Shown piece by piece: positions 10,520-21,746 of a stretch of 64,000 bases of DNA (positions are counted from its first letter, which is position 1; each line of letters starts with the position of its first letter). The stretch spans positions 4,200,445 to 4,264,444 of the forward strand of contig OY986970.1 of the NCBI GenBank assembly GCA_963920575.1, read 5' to 3'. Under the pieces are notes generated by a model. That model had not been told where the DNA came from. It saw nothing but the letters and a program-made list of their open reading frames with translations, and made no database searches. A program made the translations under genes and the position numbers. The stretch is from Narthecium ossifragum. Its lineage: Eukaryota > Streptophyta > Magnoliopsida > Dioscoreales > Nartheciaceae.

Positions 10520-10911
10520 GGTGGGTGTCCAACTGGTTAACCTGTATTAATCAAGAAGTTCATGTATCAAGTGGTTTCGGAATCAAATCTTCTCCGAAGA
10601 CTTTGTGGTTACACCGTTACAGGGATAGTGTTCACTCTAAGCTGGGGTTAAATGCTTAATTTTAAAAAAATAAAAAATAAAAAATCTAAGACTCTTATAA
10701 AGTGATGCTTAGGCTTTGCTGGCGTTGAGAAATAAATATATGTGTAATAACTTGAGGAACAATGATTTAGGTAGTTTAAGTTTACATCATCAATCTGGTT
10801 TGGGGATTTGGTTGGGGTTTGGGGTTGCGGGGTGGGGCTTTTGGATGAACCCCCTTGTGGGCTGTGGCTACCTAATTGGGAATTTGACGATGTAGCTATC
10901 CCAAGTCTAAT
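10520..10911. other. Intergenic, nothing recognised
   Basis: A/T-rich in the middle, no supported gene. Confidence 0.4.
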
Positions 10912-10920
10912 TTAAATATT

Positions 10921-11909
10921 GAGTAAAAATTATTTTGGTCCCCTCTAGTTTTAAGATTTTTTATTTTAAACAATGTGTTTCAAAACGTAACAAAACAGAC
11001 CCTTTAGTTACAATAATTTCACTTTAAATCCAAATTTAGTAACGACCGTTTGTTGAAACACATGGTTTAAAATGAAAGGGAAAATATCATTTTGGTCCCC
11101 TCTAGTTTTAGGGTTTTTCATTTTAAACCCTATGGCTACAATAATTTCTTTTTAAACCCAAATTTAGTTACGGACTTAACCCCAAACGGTTATCTCCTCG
11201 TCAGCCTCGCCGCCAGCTCGTTCGCCGCCCCATTACAATCAGAGTTGTCAAAACAAGCATACATGAACCAGCTGGGTGAAGAGCATGTTGACCACAGAGA
11301 GGGCCAACGGGTACTCGAGAATGTTTTGGAGGCGGAGCAGCGTCTTGGTTTACAACGGAGAGAGCTAGGAAGAGCTTGCATGGGTGGCGGCAGCAATCTG
11401 CAGGAGTAGAAGGCCACCAATGTGAAGGGAGAGATTAGAGTAATGGCCTCTTGGGTCGTCTAAAAATCCTATCTTGAGTCGCCTGGCAATGGGAAGCCGC
11501 TGGCGGCTAGAGGAAGATAAGTGAGAGAAGAGAGAGAACAGAATAAACTAGTCAACATTGAGTCAAAACCAGTTTGGCGTTAAGTCTATAACGACCGTTA
11601 CTAAATTTGGGTTTAAAGTGAAATTATTGTAACCACATAGTCTGTTTTGATACATTTTGAAACATAAGGTTTAAAATGAAATTATTTTAACTATATGGTT
11701 TAAAATGAAAAACCCTGAAACTAGAGAGGACCAAAATGATATTTTCCCAAAATTAATTACTAACGGTCGTTAAGTCAAGAAACGGTTGTCATAAATTTGG
11801 GTTTAAACTGAAATTATTGTAACTACAAGTTCTGTTTTGTTACGTTTTGAAACATAAGGTTTAAAATGAAAAACCTTGAAACTAGAGAGGACCAAAATGA
11901 TTTTTATCC
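10921..11909. mobile_element. Mutator-like element with doubled terminal inverted repeats
   Basis: The 9-bp target duplication TTAAATATT is perfect (10912-10920 and 11910-11918), as expected for MULEs. Tips GAGTAAAAATTATTTTGGTC and the inverted GGATAAAAATCATTTTGGTC match. Each TIR is itself duplicated: a second TTTTGGTCCCCTCTAG copy lies at about 11090 and an inverted one at about 11730, so each arm is two ~160-bp units (TTTGGTCC...TTTTAAACC...AAATTTAG). The centre, 11185-11530, is GC-rich and unlike the arms; it may be captured host sequence, but I could not identify it. Confidence 0.8.
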
Positions 11910-11918
11910 TTAAATATT

Positions 11919-12781
11919 AGTATGTTTAAACGTCAAAGTTTTATACTAGAAAAATTAGGACGTTAAATGGCGGTCTTTAATCTGACACCGGCTTGCATAT
12001 AAATAAGGGTTGTTAGGTTGCAAAAAAAATAGAAATGATTGCATGATTACTGAAACTAAAGCAGACCTGGATGACTGAAAGCAGATGAAAAGTTAAGGCC
12101 ATGATTAAGCCATTTTCTGTTTTTGTTTTCAAGAAAACAGAAAATAGATCTGAAATCTTGTTTGATTGGTAGCTTTAGAAAATAGTTTTAGGAAAAGGAA
12201 AACAATGTTTTCCAGAAAATATGAAAACATCAAAATGACATTTTCAATGTTTTCTGAAAATGGAAAACCATTCATGATCGAAACCTTCTCCTCTCGACGG
12301 GGTTCTCTCACGAGGATCTCTTGATGGTCTTGACTTTTGTCGTCGGAGCTTCATCCGTCGGCAGCCAATCTCCCTACTCTAGCTGTGCTCGTCACCGTCA
12401 AGCCCACTAGCACCACCACCTCTTCGCCGTTCATGACGCCCATCGCCGCCTCGATGATCACCACGACTCCAAGCCCTGGTTGTCGTTCCACTTCCACAAG
12501 CACCTTCGACGATGTTCCACTTCCCCGGTCGCCTGAAGTCTAAGCCCCTGTCGTCGGACTTGGATCGTCAAGCCCACCATCACCTCTTCGTCCATGCCAA
12601 ATAGCCCCGACCTCCTTCCCCAAGCACCTCCGGCGCTGCCCCTCCTTGATTCCACCGTCTACACCCCCGCGCAACGGATGATCCAGTCCGGTGGATCGAG
12701 TCCTTAGGCCGAGACGACCCCTCCTCTGCCAGTTCCGACCTCCCACAACCCTCTCTTGCCACCGATCCAAATCCAGCAAGT
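11919..12781. other. Intergenic; AT-rich then GC-rich low-complexity
   Basis: About 12100-12270 contains inverted AAAACAGAAAAT / ATTTTCTGTTTT-like words, perhaps an old MITE. About 12300-12780 is GC-rich with codon-like periodicity but no recognisable protein in any frame. Confidence 0.35.
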
Positions 12782-12786
12782 CTCAG

Positions 12787-15290
12787 TGTCGCGCCCCGAC
12801 CCGCGAAAGCCCAACCGGGCCGGGCGACGCGAACCGGAACCTAACTAAATGCGGAAATAATGGCGAGGGGTTCCCCCCAACTGACTGATTTCACTAAACA
12901 ATTCATAAGCACCCCTAAATATTACAACAAATTTAAAACCTCAACAGATATAATATAATAATTCAAAACCTCTAAGGGGTTACAACAGTTTATACATCAT
13001 ACTCCCGTAGGAGACTAACTATAACAAAAAGTGTAGAAAGATAATCACCGATCCTCAGACCCCCCGCCAGACGCCGCCGCGCCACCAAACACCTGCCCGG
13101 TAGGGGCTACTGAAGAAGAGCTGGCGCCTGCACCTACAAAACGCAGCCCGGGTAAGAGTGAGTATAAAGCTCAGTAGGGTTCTACACTACGTCACACAGA
13201 AGGAAGGAAAACACAAAAGTGTCGCCCTCAAGTAAGACCTGGATGTATACGGGGGTACCATAACCCCACCGCGTGTCCCTGAGGGCCACGATCATGGTCT
13301 TCCAGCCGAGCTGGTCACATGTCTGGTCGCACTCAGTAGCAGGAAACAACACTGCTGGCCCACAAGCAGGTACTGACACTGCAGGCGGGAAACTGCACCG
13401 CTAAGTAGGCAACCTCTCTACTCAAGGGTCAACACAGTGGAACACCGGCTACACTTCAGCATCCGACTCAAGGCCGACACGACCTCTATAATCATCAAGC
13501 AACATATGTACCAGTCATCTAAGCCTATCATCAAGTTTGACTGGACACTACAATTCGAACCTGGACCAAGCTAGCCAACCCTGGTCCTAGGGCTAAATCC
13601 GAGCTTCCAGCCTCGGGACGGCGATCCACAAATCACCCACGCCCTAACCATGCAACTAATGCACAACAGAGAATGCATGCTATGAACATACACAAGCAAG
13701 AGGAAATATGCATGCAACAGTATGTCAAGGCAGCATACAAGTCCAACAGGATCGCTGCAGCGGTACTACCAACCGCTGCCAGCCGATCCGCAGCGGGTCT
13801 CGGCATTACGACGGTACCACGACCGTCAACCGCGGACTCCTGCAACGGGAAACAACCCCGAAAACTTCGATGAACAGTAAAAATATATTATTATAATCCG
13901 AGCTTATAATATTATACTCAAAACACCAAAATGTTCTCTACAAGCAGCTAGTTGACCCCGTCGATCCGATGTCCAAACGACGTCGGATTCAAGATCCAAC
14001 TTAGATACCACTAGATCTACATGCCGGGATCAACATATTCAAAATTCATGATCATCCAACGGTTGAATTAACGGGAAAACATTAATCAAAACATCTAATC
14101 AAAATTTCATAAAACACCATCAGTCAGCTTGGGATCGATCCGGAACATTTGGATCGATCCAAAGCTTCATACAAGCTTCAGATCAGCCTCGTCGCAGGCA
14201 ACGAGAAAAATCAGTACAATTCGTAGAAAAATTGGAAAAATATGTAATAAACTGGAATGGAAAGCTAACAAAGAGATCTACAACTCTTATGTTTATCAAA
14301 AGCCAAGATCATACACGTACCAGCCGGGAAACTCGCCGCAAGTCGGCTGTTCTTCAAGAACAGCAGAAAACCGGAAAATCCGAGATTAATCATGCATAAA
14401 TCCTACTCAAATCTCAACCAAAGATCATGAAACTTATATCAGTAATTCTAATAGACAAGATGCATCCAACAACATAATTTCATCAAAATCTAACGGCTAG
14501 ATTTAATGAAACCCATTAAACACTCTCGTAGGTAGAAAAACCTACCGAACTGCGCTAATCCTCGACTGATTCCCCGCTAACCAGCTGCTAACCAAGCTCC
14601 AACCCACGTCAGTGATCGTCCTCACGTTGCCACGATTTCCATGAGCCTTCAAGCTCCCAAAATGGTGGTCGGAGGAGGGAGAACGGCGAAGAGCAAGGTG
14701 CCTGCCCCGGAAGGAAACAGAGCAAGCAGAGCTTGCGGAAAGAAGAGAGAAAGAAGGAAGAAGAAGAGAAGGAAGAAGAGAAGGAGAAAGAAGGGGAAGG
14801 TCGGGGAGAAGGTGAAGGAGAGGTCCTCTCCTCTGACAACGGTGAGCGACGGCACACGGCCGTCCTCGCCGCTCAACTGCTCTGCTGCAAGCTCAACTGC
14901 CCTGCAACAGTACCCGGATCGATCCAAGGCCAAAATGAATCGATCCAAGATAGGCTGGATCGATCCAAAATGTTTGGATCGATCCGAACGGGTCAAAAAC
15001 CCACCGACTCGCTCACGAGTCCGATCGATCGCTCCTAGGAGCGAGCGATCGTTCAAGAGCCGTAAGCTGCCCAAAAGCAAGCTTCAGCGCCCCCCCGAGC
15101 TGGGATCTTCCGATCCCGGGTCCACCTAACCATTCTAATCAAGCACTGACACAAACAAGGTCAGTGTGTGCACACGCGGGTGTGAAACAAACCATCAAGG
15201 CACAATTTACCAAATTGCCCTTGCGGTCCACAACGAGCCACGAGCCCGACCCAGGCGGTCGACCCAGGAATGGAGGGACATGTCCTCACA
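12787..15290 (+). mobile_element. Solo LTR, 2504 bp, with perfect target duplication
   Basis: It begins TGTCGCGCCCCGACCCG and ends GACATGTCCTCACA; TGT...ACA tips are standard. CTCAG occurs directly before (12782-12786) and after (15291-15295), a 5-bp target duplication. No internal gag-pol is present, so one LTR remains after unequal recombination. Landmarks are a possible TATA/initiation region GAGTATAAAGCTCAG (about 13162), GATCGATC boxes at 14133/14152 and 14917-14985, and a purine tract (14735-14800). The ends align with the LTR ending at 1943 and, reversed, with 21747-24033. The superfamily is probably Ty3/gypsy from LTR size, but no protein evidence supports that. Confidence 0.9.
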
Positions 15291-15295
15291 CTCAG

Positions 15296-16400
15296 CCCTT
15301 CGATCTGCTTCTTCTCTCCCAACCCCTCTCCAATCTGATTTGAGCCATTCCAGTTGATCAAATCCAATCAGACGATCTAAGCCGTTCAGATCTGATCATG
15401 CTCAAATCTAGACGTCAAGATTTGAATATATACTTGGTTAAATTCTAGTTTATACTATTTTGCTAAGTTAAGAGTTAAACTTATGTATTTATGCAAAAAT
15501 TATCGCTATAATATATGACTATACATTTATATTAAAAGAATTATGAGATTTAATAGCTTCAAAATAATAATTACAAAAAGATGTAAAACTCATATATTAA
15601 TGATCTATAGCATTCATAATATAAAATAAATAATAATAACTAGCTTATAAAATTAAACCAATTGAAAACAAAAATCACCGTTACAAACCAAACACATGCA
15701 TGTTTTGATTTTCAGAAAAATGTTTTCAACATTTTAAACCAAACAAGTTTTCCTATACCCTTTTTCAAAAAATAAAAACATAAAATATAAAAATATAAAT
15801 ATAAAAATGTTTTCCAAATCAAACGGCTGATAAAAATATAAATATAAAAATGTTTACCAAAATGTGAGAGTGGAAGTCATACTCTCCCGTTACTGGTCAC
15901 GTGCACCGCATCCACTTTCTGATCTTTAATTTCCCAGCGCAACCAAACACTAGAAAATGATATTTACTTTTTTCAAACTCACTTTCGTTTTCCACTCCGC
16001 TGCAACCATATGGTCTTCTCTCATTAAACCTCTGGACCTCAAGGCTTTTGGTTCATAAAATCGTCAGACCTTGGTGTCATGTAGCACATGCATCTCTTTG
16101 AAAACTGGGATCTGGTGGGGATGGCAGGGGTTCAGATTCGAGGTAGCACTCAATATATAGCTCGCTCAAGATTCTCTCTCAACTGCAGGAAGCTTCACGA
16201 TAAATATATACAAGCTGTTGACATACAGTCCAGCAATTAAAAGAGCCAACCCCTGGATCTCCTCGTTGGCGTTTTGCTTTGAGAAAGTGACTCCATGCTA
16301 TCGCTCTTAGCCTCTTACCGTCAACCACCTACATATATGGAACGTAATATATAGTGAAAGAACACCACAGGGACCAAGTGCTTTTCTATACTAGTGGTCG
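15296..16400. other. AT-rich intergenic sequence
   Basis: Repeated ATAAAAATATAAATATAAAAATGTTT units near 15780-15860 and poly-A/T stretches. No credible gene. The limits of the LINE remnant that follows are not defined on this side. Confidence 0.4.
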
Positions 16401-16419
16401 GTTATATAACCGCCCCTCC

Positions 16420-18888
16420 TGTTGTTGATGATCGAATTTTATCTTAAGTTTTGGAGCATTGTCCGTGGTGATCTTTTCAAACTTATTGAGGGTTTTTTCA
16501 TAACATCGAGACTGCCTCCACATTGGAACGAGACATTTGTGTCTCTAATCCCAAAGAAGAAGAACCCTAGGCGCATCAAGGACTATCGTCCTATAAGTCT
16601 ATGCAATGTAAGTTATAAAATTATTTCTTCTATCTTAGCTAACTGTTTGCGGTGTGTCATGGAGGGACTCATCGGACCAGAGCAATCAACATTCTTGACC
16701 GGCCGGAGTATCTTTGATAATGTTTCTTCGACTCAAGAGTTGGTGCATTCTCTTCATCGGGCTCCTAAATCCCGGGCATTGATGGTTGTTAAGCTTGACA
16801 TCTAGTCCGCGTACGATTTTTTCAGGTGGGAGTTTCTCTTCAGAGTTATGGATGTGATGAATTTTCCTCAGAAGTGGGTGGAGTGGATCGCTGGGGTCCT
16901 CTTCTTTCTCTATTATTGTCAATGGTCGGATTTTGGGGCATTTTCTGGCGGGTAGGGGTCTCCAGTTTCTCCTCATCTCTTTTTATTGGTGCAGGAGGTT
17001 TTCTCTCGTCTCCTAAAGTGTGCTCAGTGGGGATTGAGGGGTGTGAAATTCTATGGGGATCCAAATTTCTTCTCACACCTGCTCTATGCCGACGATTGCT
17101 TAATCGTTACCAAGGCTTTGATGGAGGAGGTGTTGAAGATCTTCAGTACCCTTGAGGAGTTCAGAGTGATGTCTGGTTTGGAGGTCAACCCCGCAAAGTC
17201 TACCATTTGTTTCTCCACCACCTTTTCGCCGGAGCGTAGATTTGTGATCTGTAGAGTGCTGAAGATGCAAGAACCCAGTGTTTTCTTTAAGTATCTCGAG
17301 GTTCTAGTTAGTGGAGGGAGGTTGAGGGTTGCTGCTTTTAATGATCTTTTGGAGGCTTTTCAGGCAAAGCTAACTGCATGGAGTTCTCTCAAACTTGCTG
17401 GAGCAGGAAGGGTTACATTAATCAAATATGTGTTACAAGCTTCACTGACTCACACCTTTTTCGCAACACATGTTCCAAAATCTGTTCTAAATAGCCTGGA
17501 ATTTCTGATGCGCAATTTCTTGTGGAATGGCAAAGGATCAGGAGTTGGTAGAGTGGCATGGGACAAAGTTTGTTCCCCACGAGAGGAGGGTGGCTTGGGG
17601 CTTCGTTGGATGGATCTATGGCAGCAAACTCTGAGGATCAAAAGGGCCATCGATCTTTTTCTTTCTCCTTCTTCAATTTGGGCTAGGATCACTCGGGCCA
17701 AGTATAGGTGGAAGGGCAATCTACCATCCAAGAGGGTTCCAAGCCGTTGTTCGTACCATTGAAGGAGGATCTGTGTGGCGAGCTGTAAGCTACAGGAAGG
17801 TACCCGATCAATTCCGACAGCGGGGAGCAAAGTCTCAGTTTTGAAGGATCACTGGGTTCTAGACCGGCCTCTTCACTCTTCCCCTCTACCTTTTGATGCT
17901 AACTCAGTTCTTGAAGATATGACTGTTGGTGAGCTTATGGATGAACGTGGGTCTTGGTGTGAGACAAAACTTAGGGCCATCTTTCATCTTGATCTAGTCT
18001 AAGAAATTCTACGAATCCGCCCCGGCGTAAGCTCTGATAGGCTTATTTGGCCTTATCAAGGGGATGGGGAGATTTCTTCTTCTTCTATCTATCAATGGTT
18101 AGTAAGTTTAAATTCCACTAATTGGATTGGTGAGGAGCTAAATGCAGGGTGATTGAACTTGTGGAAAACTCCGGCTTGCCCAAGAATTAAATTTTTCCTA
18201 TGGAAGTTGTTTCATGGTAAGATCCCCTCAACAGAAATCCTCTCCGCTCTTGAATGTATCGATACTCCGCTTTATCGTAGATGTGAAGAGGCAACCGAGT
18301 CCATATGCCACATCTTTTTTGAGTGTCCTTTCGCTGTCAAAGTTTGGAGGAATCTCTCTGTTGCATGGACCATCCCTACCTCTTGTGATGACTACTGGAG
18401 ACTCCTTTCTGCTCCTAGGAGAAGAGGAGCTGATGAAAGGAAATCATGGGTCTGGCCTATTCCTTGTGGTGGGTATGGAAGGAGCTCAACTTGGCGGTCT
18501 TCGGCGGAGAGTTGATGCCTTCAATTTAGTTAGCTAGGCTGATCGAAAGGCAAGTCAGAGAATTCAGGTTGGCAAATCCTTTTATACCACCGACAACCCC
18601 TTCTTAGGATCTTGTCTATGTGGTACGTATGGATGCTTCATTCCGTTTGGGGGAGGCAGCTTTGGGTGTTGGGTGCTGGGTGCTTCCCACCTCACAGTGT
18701 GGATGTTCGATTGGCGTGGCGAGGGCAACGTCCGGCGGGATCAGTGGTGGAGGCGGAATTATGGGCTATTCAAGAGGGCTTGGCGGAAGCTAGTAATAGA
18801 GGTATTACAAATCTAGTGATCAAGCCAGATTCAATTTTGGTTGTGGGTTTTGTTTCTTGTTGTTTTATTTGGCCGTGAGAGTTGAATT
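16420..18888 (+). pseudogene. L1-type LINE remnant: reverse transcriptase, zinc-finger and start of RNase H
   Basis: Reverse-transcriptase blocks are read in several frames: LPPHWNETFVSLIPKKKNP and DYRPISLCNVSYKIISSILANCL (about 16505-16650), GPEQSTFLTGRSI, VVKLDI followed by a stop, then FSHLLYADDCLIVTKA with the YADD catalytic motif (about 17066-17120), and GLEVNPAKS to WNGKGSG. A zf-RVT region follows (WKTPACPRIKFFLWKLFHGKIPS, C and H ligands, about 18160-18330). An RNase H start (MDASF, AELWAIQEGLAEA) is at about 18630-18790. Multiple stops and frameshifts show it is dead. It runs into the assembly gap; the endonuclease part was not found upstream. Confidence 0.9.
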
Positions 18889-19088
18889 NNNNNNNNNNNN
18901 NNNNNNNNNNNNNNNNNNNNNNNNNNNNNNNNNNNNNNNNNNNNNNNNNNNNNNNNNNNNNNNNNNNNNNNNNNNNNNNNNNNNNNNNNNNNNNNNNNNN
19001 NNNNNNNNNNNNNNNNNNNNNNNNNNNNNNNNNNNNNNNNNNNNNNNNNNNNNNNNNNNNNNNNNNNNNNNNNNNNNNNNNNNNNNNN
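18889..19088. other. Assembly gap, 200 N
   Basis: Exactly 200 undetermined bases. The round length suggests a placeholder, so the true distance is unknown. It separates the LINE RNase H start from a glycine-rich RNA-binding-protein fragment. Confidence 0.99.
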
Positions 19089-19215
19089 CCATGTTCCTCC
19101 CGTCGAGGTTGTGGTCGTTCATCCCCCCCTTGATGGTGTCCTCATTGGAGAAGGTAACGAACTTGAACACCCTCAACCTCGCGGTCTCCCGAACGTTCAC
19201 GACCTCCCTATCTAA
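19089..19215 (-). pseudogene. Glycine-rich RNA-binding protein (RRM) fragment
   Basis: On the minus strand a frame reads RETARLRVFKFVTFSNEDTI, then NDHNLDGRNM up to the gap. This aligns in order with the second half of the RRM of plant glycine-rich RNA-binding proteins: an RGFGFVTF-type RNP1 followed by the NLDGR segment. RNP1 here is RVFKFVTF, with both conserved Gly positions changed, so it is decayed. The glycine-rich tail, if present, would lie in the gap. Only one exon piece is visible. Confidence 0.6.
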
Positions 19216-19346
19216 CCTCCCGCTAGTGTAATCTCCTACTTATGCCATGTTTCCATGTGTCCATGTCTCCACCATCAGATATAAATCCCCCTTGCACGGC
19301 TCTCTCTCTCTCCCAGTGCCCCTGGCACAACTCACTCTTTCTTAAG

Positions 19347-19658
19347 GTGGTTGGAGTGGGAAGCAAACATCTTGCTGACAGTTTTGTTGAAGTAGTTGAA
19401 CAGCATGGCTGGCAAGGACTTTGGGCTGGAAATACTGTCAACATGCTCTGCACTATCCCTACTCAGCCAATTGAGCTTGCTACTTTTGAGTCTATCAAAT
19501 GAATCATAACTTTAGCAAAGGAATATGGAAAGAAAACGGATGCATAATGCTGAAGATTGGTCATATCAACTTAGACCTCTCCTTCCAATAGATCTCTCCA
19601 GTTGTTGTTGGTGGTGCAACTGAGCACACTCATGTGCCATCCTCTTGAAGTTGTTAAG
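19347..19658 (+). pseudogene. Mitochondrial/plastid substrate carrier (BT1-like) exon, degraded
   Basis: After a splice-acceptor-like TTTCTTAAG the frame reads SFVEVVEQHGWQGLWAGNTV then IPTQPIELATFESIK and a stop at about 19501. Downstream, SPVVVGGATEH and, in another frame, TLMCHPLEVVK end at AAG/GTAAGA, a donor-like site. Family knowledge: the PxE/D-like segments and the order GLWAGN - IPTQAIELGTFE - CHPLEVLK are typical of BT1-like adenine-nucleotide carriers in the mitochondrial carrier family. Exon borders look conserved while the frame is broken. The adjacent exons were not found; a LINE insert lies 200 bp downstream. Confidence 0.75.
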
Positions 19659-19867
19659 GTAAGACAATCTCTCGTGGTAAATATGAAAATAGGAATGTGC
19701 TACAGATTATTGTTCTAATATAGCAATATTCTATCAAAAACGTGTTTTCCATTCTTTAAACAATATTCTAGCAAAATCTAGTAAGCTACTTTATATTCCT
19801 CTTTCATATACATTACAAATTCATATCTAACAGCCAACTTATCCATATCCAACAAGCGTTGGTCAAC

Positions 19868-20498
19868 GGTAAGGTTGTCGCGGTGAGGCGGGGCATGAGC
19901 ATGGGGAGCTTGCTCGCCTGGTAAGGTGGCAGTCCAGAGAGTATATAGCTACATCCACACAACGGGGAAGCAAGCCGGCGGTGATACAGGAACAGAGCAT
20001 TAGACTTCAGGTCGATGCTTCTTCTGATAGTAGGGCTGCCACAACGGGCATTGGGGTGGTCTGTATAGACGATGATGGGTCGGTGCTCTGAGGCGAGAGT
20101 GGCACTCACGAGACGGGATCCATCCTCCTTGGAGAGCTTGGTGCTATCCTCCTAGCTGTCAACAAAGCGAGGGACTATGGTTTTAAGAGCGTTCAAGTCG
20201 AGAGTGATTCCTTATACGCTGTGCATATGATAGGGGGAAGACTTCCGCTTGTAGAGGAATGCAGAGATGTGGTACAAAATATATGGTGGTCGAGTCGCGT
20301 TCTTACTGATCTCAATGTCGCACACATTCCACGCGAGCAGAATCTACACGCGGATCATCTCGCGCGAGAGGCTCTCAGGCTTTCTAGACTCTTTTTGGGC
20401 ACAGGAGGGGCAGGGGCTGGCTCCCCAGCCAGCCAGCAAGTTTGTAATTAGCCTCTTTTGAGGCTTAGAGGCTTATGGCTTAATTAATCAAAAAAAAA
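19868..20498 (+). mobile_element. 5'-truncated LINE insertion with RNase H domain and poly(A)
   Basis: Flanking repeats ACAAGCGTTGGTCAAC (19852-19867) and ACAAGTGTTGGTCAAC (20499-20514) are a 16-bp target duplication with one mismatch. The insert ends in a poly(A) run (20490-20499). It encodes an RNase H domain on the plus strand: VDASSDSRAATTGIGVV, then GELGAILLAVNKARDYGF, VESDSLYAVHMI and AHIPREQNLHADHLAREAL (about 20010-20385), interrupted by a stop near 20090. The typical catalytic Asp/Glu positions are visible. A tail AATTAATCAAAAA resembles the ends of the other LINEs in the window. Confidence 0.85.
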
Positions 20499-20514
20499 AC
20501 AAGTGTTGGTCAAC

Positions 20515-21200
20515 AAACAGGACGGTTAGCATGGTTAAAGTCAAAGAATCAATTCAAATGAGAAGAGCTCTTAACATGTCTAGCTATAGTAACTCTTACT
20601 GATTAAGAGATAAGTTAAGCTATCATATTAGTAGAACTGAGGAGAAAAAAAATATTCATTCTCAGGAAAAAAGCAAAAAAATTTACCTGACATCACCAAG
20701 TTTCCTGAGATTTCAGGAGTAAGTTTCTTTTTTAATCTTTTCCTTCTTCCCCTTTTCTTAGGCCGTAGATAAGAAAAAAAGTAAATCATCTTCCTATCAA
20801 AGAAAAGCATAATTATGGCATATTACAGTCCACATGATGGAAAACAAAAAAGTTGCTTTGCTCTATATAAATATACCAAAGTATATATACACCTAACGAT
20901 CAAAGTTATCAAAATAACACAAAAAACAAAGCTAAATTTTTAAAAGAAGAAGTCCACCGATATGATACCATTCTTGATCTCCTTCTTTTCGATCAAGAGT
21001 CCATCATCTCATTAATTTTCTGTATTGTCACACACCCAAATACTCCTCCTACATCGTCTTCTTAGCAGAGTCCTCCTTGTCATAAAATCAAATCAAGTTT
21101 TTCTCCACTCCTCAAAAAATAACAAAATAAACACTGAGATCCATACTGAGGCTGCTGCTCAATGGCCTTCCGCTTGCGTTGGGCGACGGTCTTGTACTCG
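20515..21200. other. Intergenic, AT-rich
   Basis: No gene recognised. Near 20640-20800 inverted CTGAGAAT/ATTCTCAGG and CCTGA/TCAGG words suggest an old short element without clear ends. Confidence 0.35.
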
Positions 21201-21269
21201 AGGTTTTTAAACTGCTCGTACCACAAAATTTCTTAAATTAGAAGAAGGGTGGATAAAAGTAATGGAGGA

Positions 21270-21746
21270 GAAGGATTTGTGAGATAGAGAGACCTAAGAA
21301 GAGGAGGATGATGAGAATGAAGATGAGCCAATATGGGAAGATGACGCTAAGCTCGAGGCCGAGGGTGATGCCGAGCATTAGCATGGGCTAGAACAGCAGA
21401 GCCAGGTCATAGTTGATGATGGGTACCTCCTTGTTCGGGTCCTAGACTCTCGGGTTGTCCCACACTGATGAGCAACGCCGCGGACGCCCCCAATGATCAT
21501 GCACTTGGACAGAGCGGCAACAGACTTGGTATCAAAGCCGACGATGAGGTTGAGCATCGACACGAAGACGCCGCCACCACCAATGTCACCCACCATGCCA
21601 AACGCTGACGCCAAGAATCCAACCAACGTGGCCACATTGCTCTGCCAACTAATATCAAGCTTCGAGCAATCAAAGAGACAGAGTGAGTACTCACATGCTA
21701 GAAGCGAGAGGGCGGATTTGGGGTGGAAGAAGGTTGCGGCTACAAC
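21270..21746 (-). pseudogene. TauE/SafE sulfite-exporter-like protein fragment
   Basis: On the minus strand 21660-21480 reads [20 protein letters not shown], then [29 protein letters not shown]: the first TauE/SafE membrane repeat of plant sulfite exporter family proteins. Downstream (about 21400-21270), in shifted frames, pieces compatible with the loop and next helices ([17 protein letters not shown]) are seen. A frameshift after the first repeat and missing later exons show a pseudogene. Its upstream side is cut at 21742-21747 by a solo LTR. The role would have been anion export across a membrane; nothing suggests activity. Confidence 0.7.

Noticed and set aside
13551..13570. tRNA TPsiC-like GTTCGAATT word
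   Set aside because: No cloverleaf arms or A box at the right distance; it is inside the solo LTR.
16986..17762. Functional 258-codon gene
   Set aside because: It contains YADD and LINE reverse-transcriptase blocks and is one frame of a broken retrotransposon.
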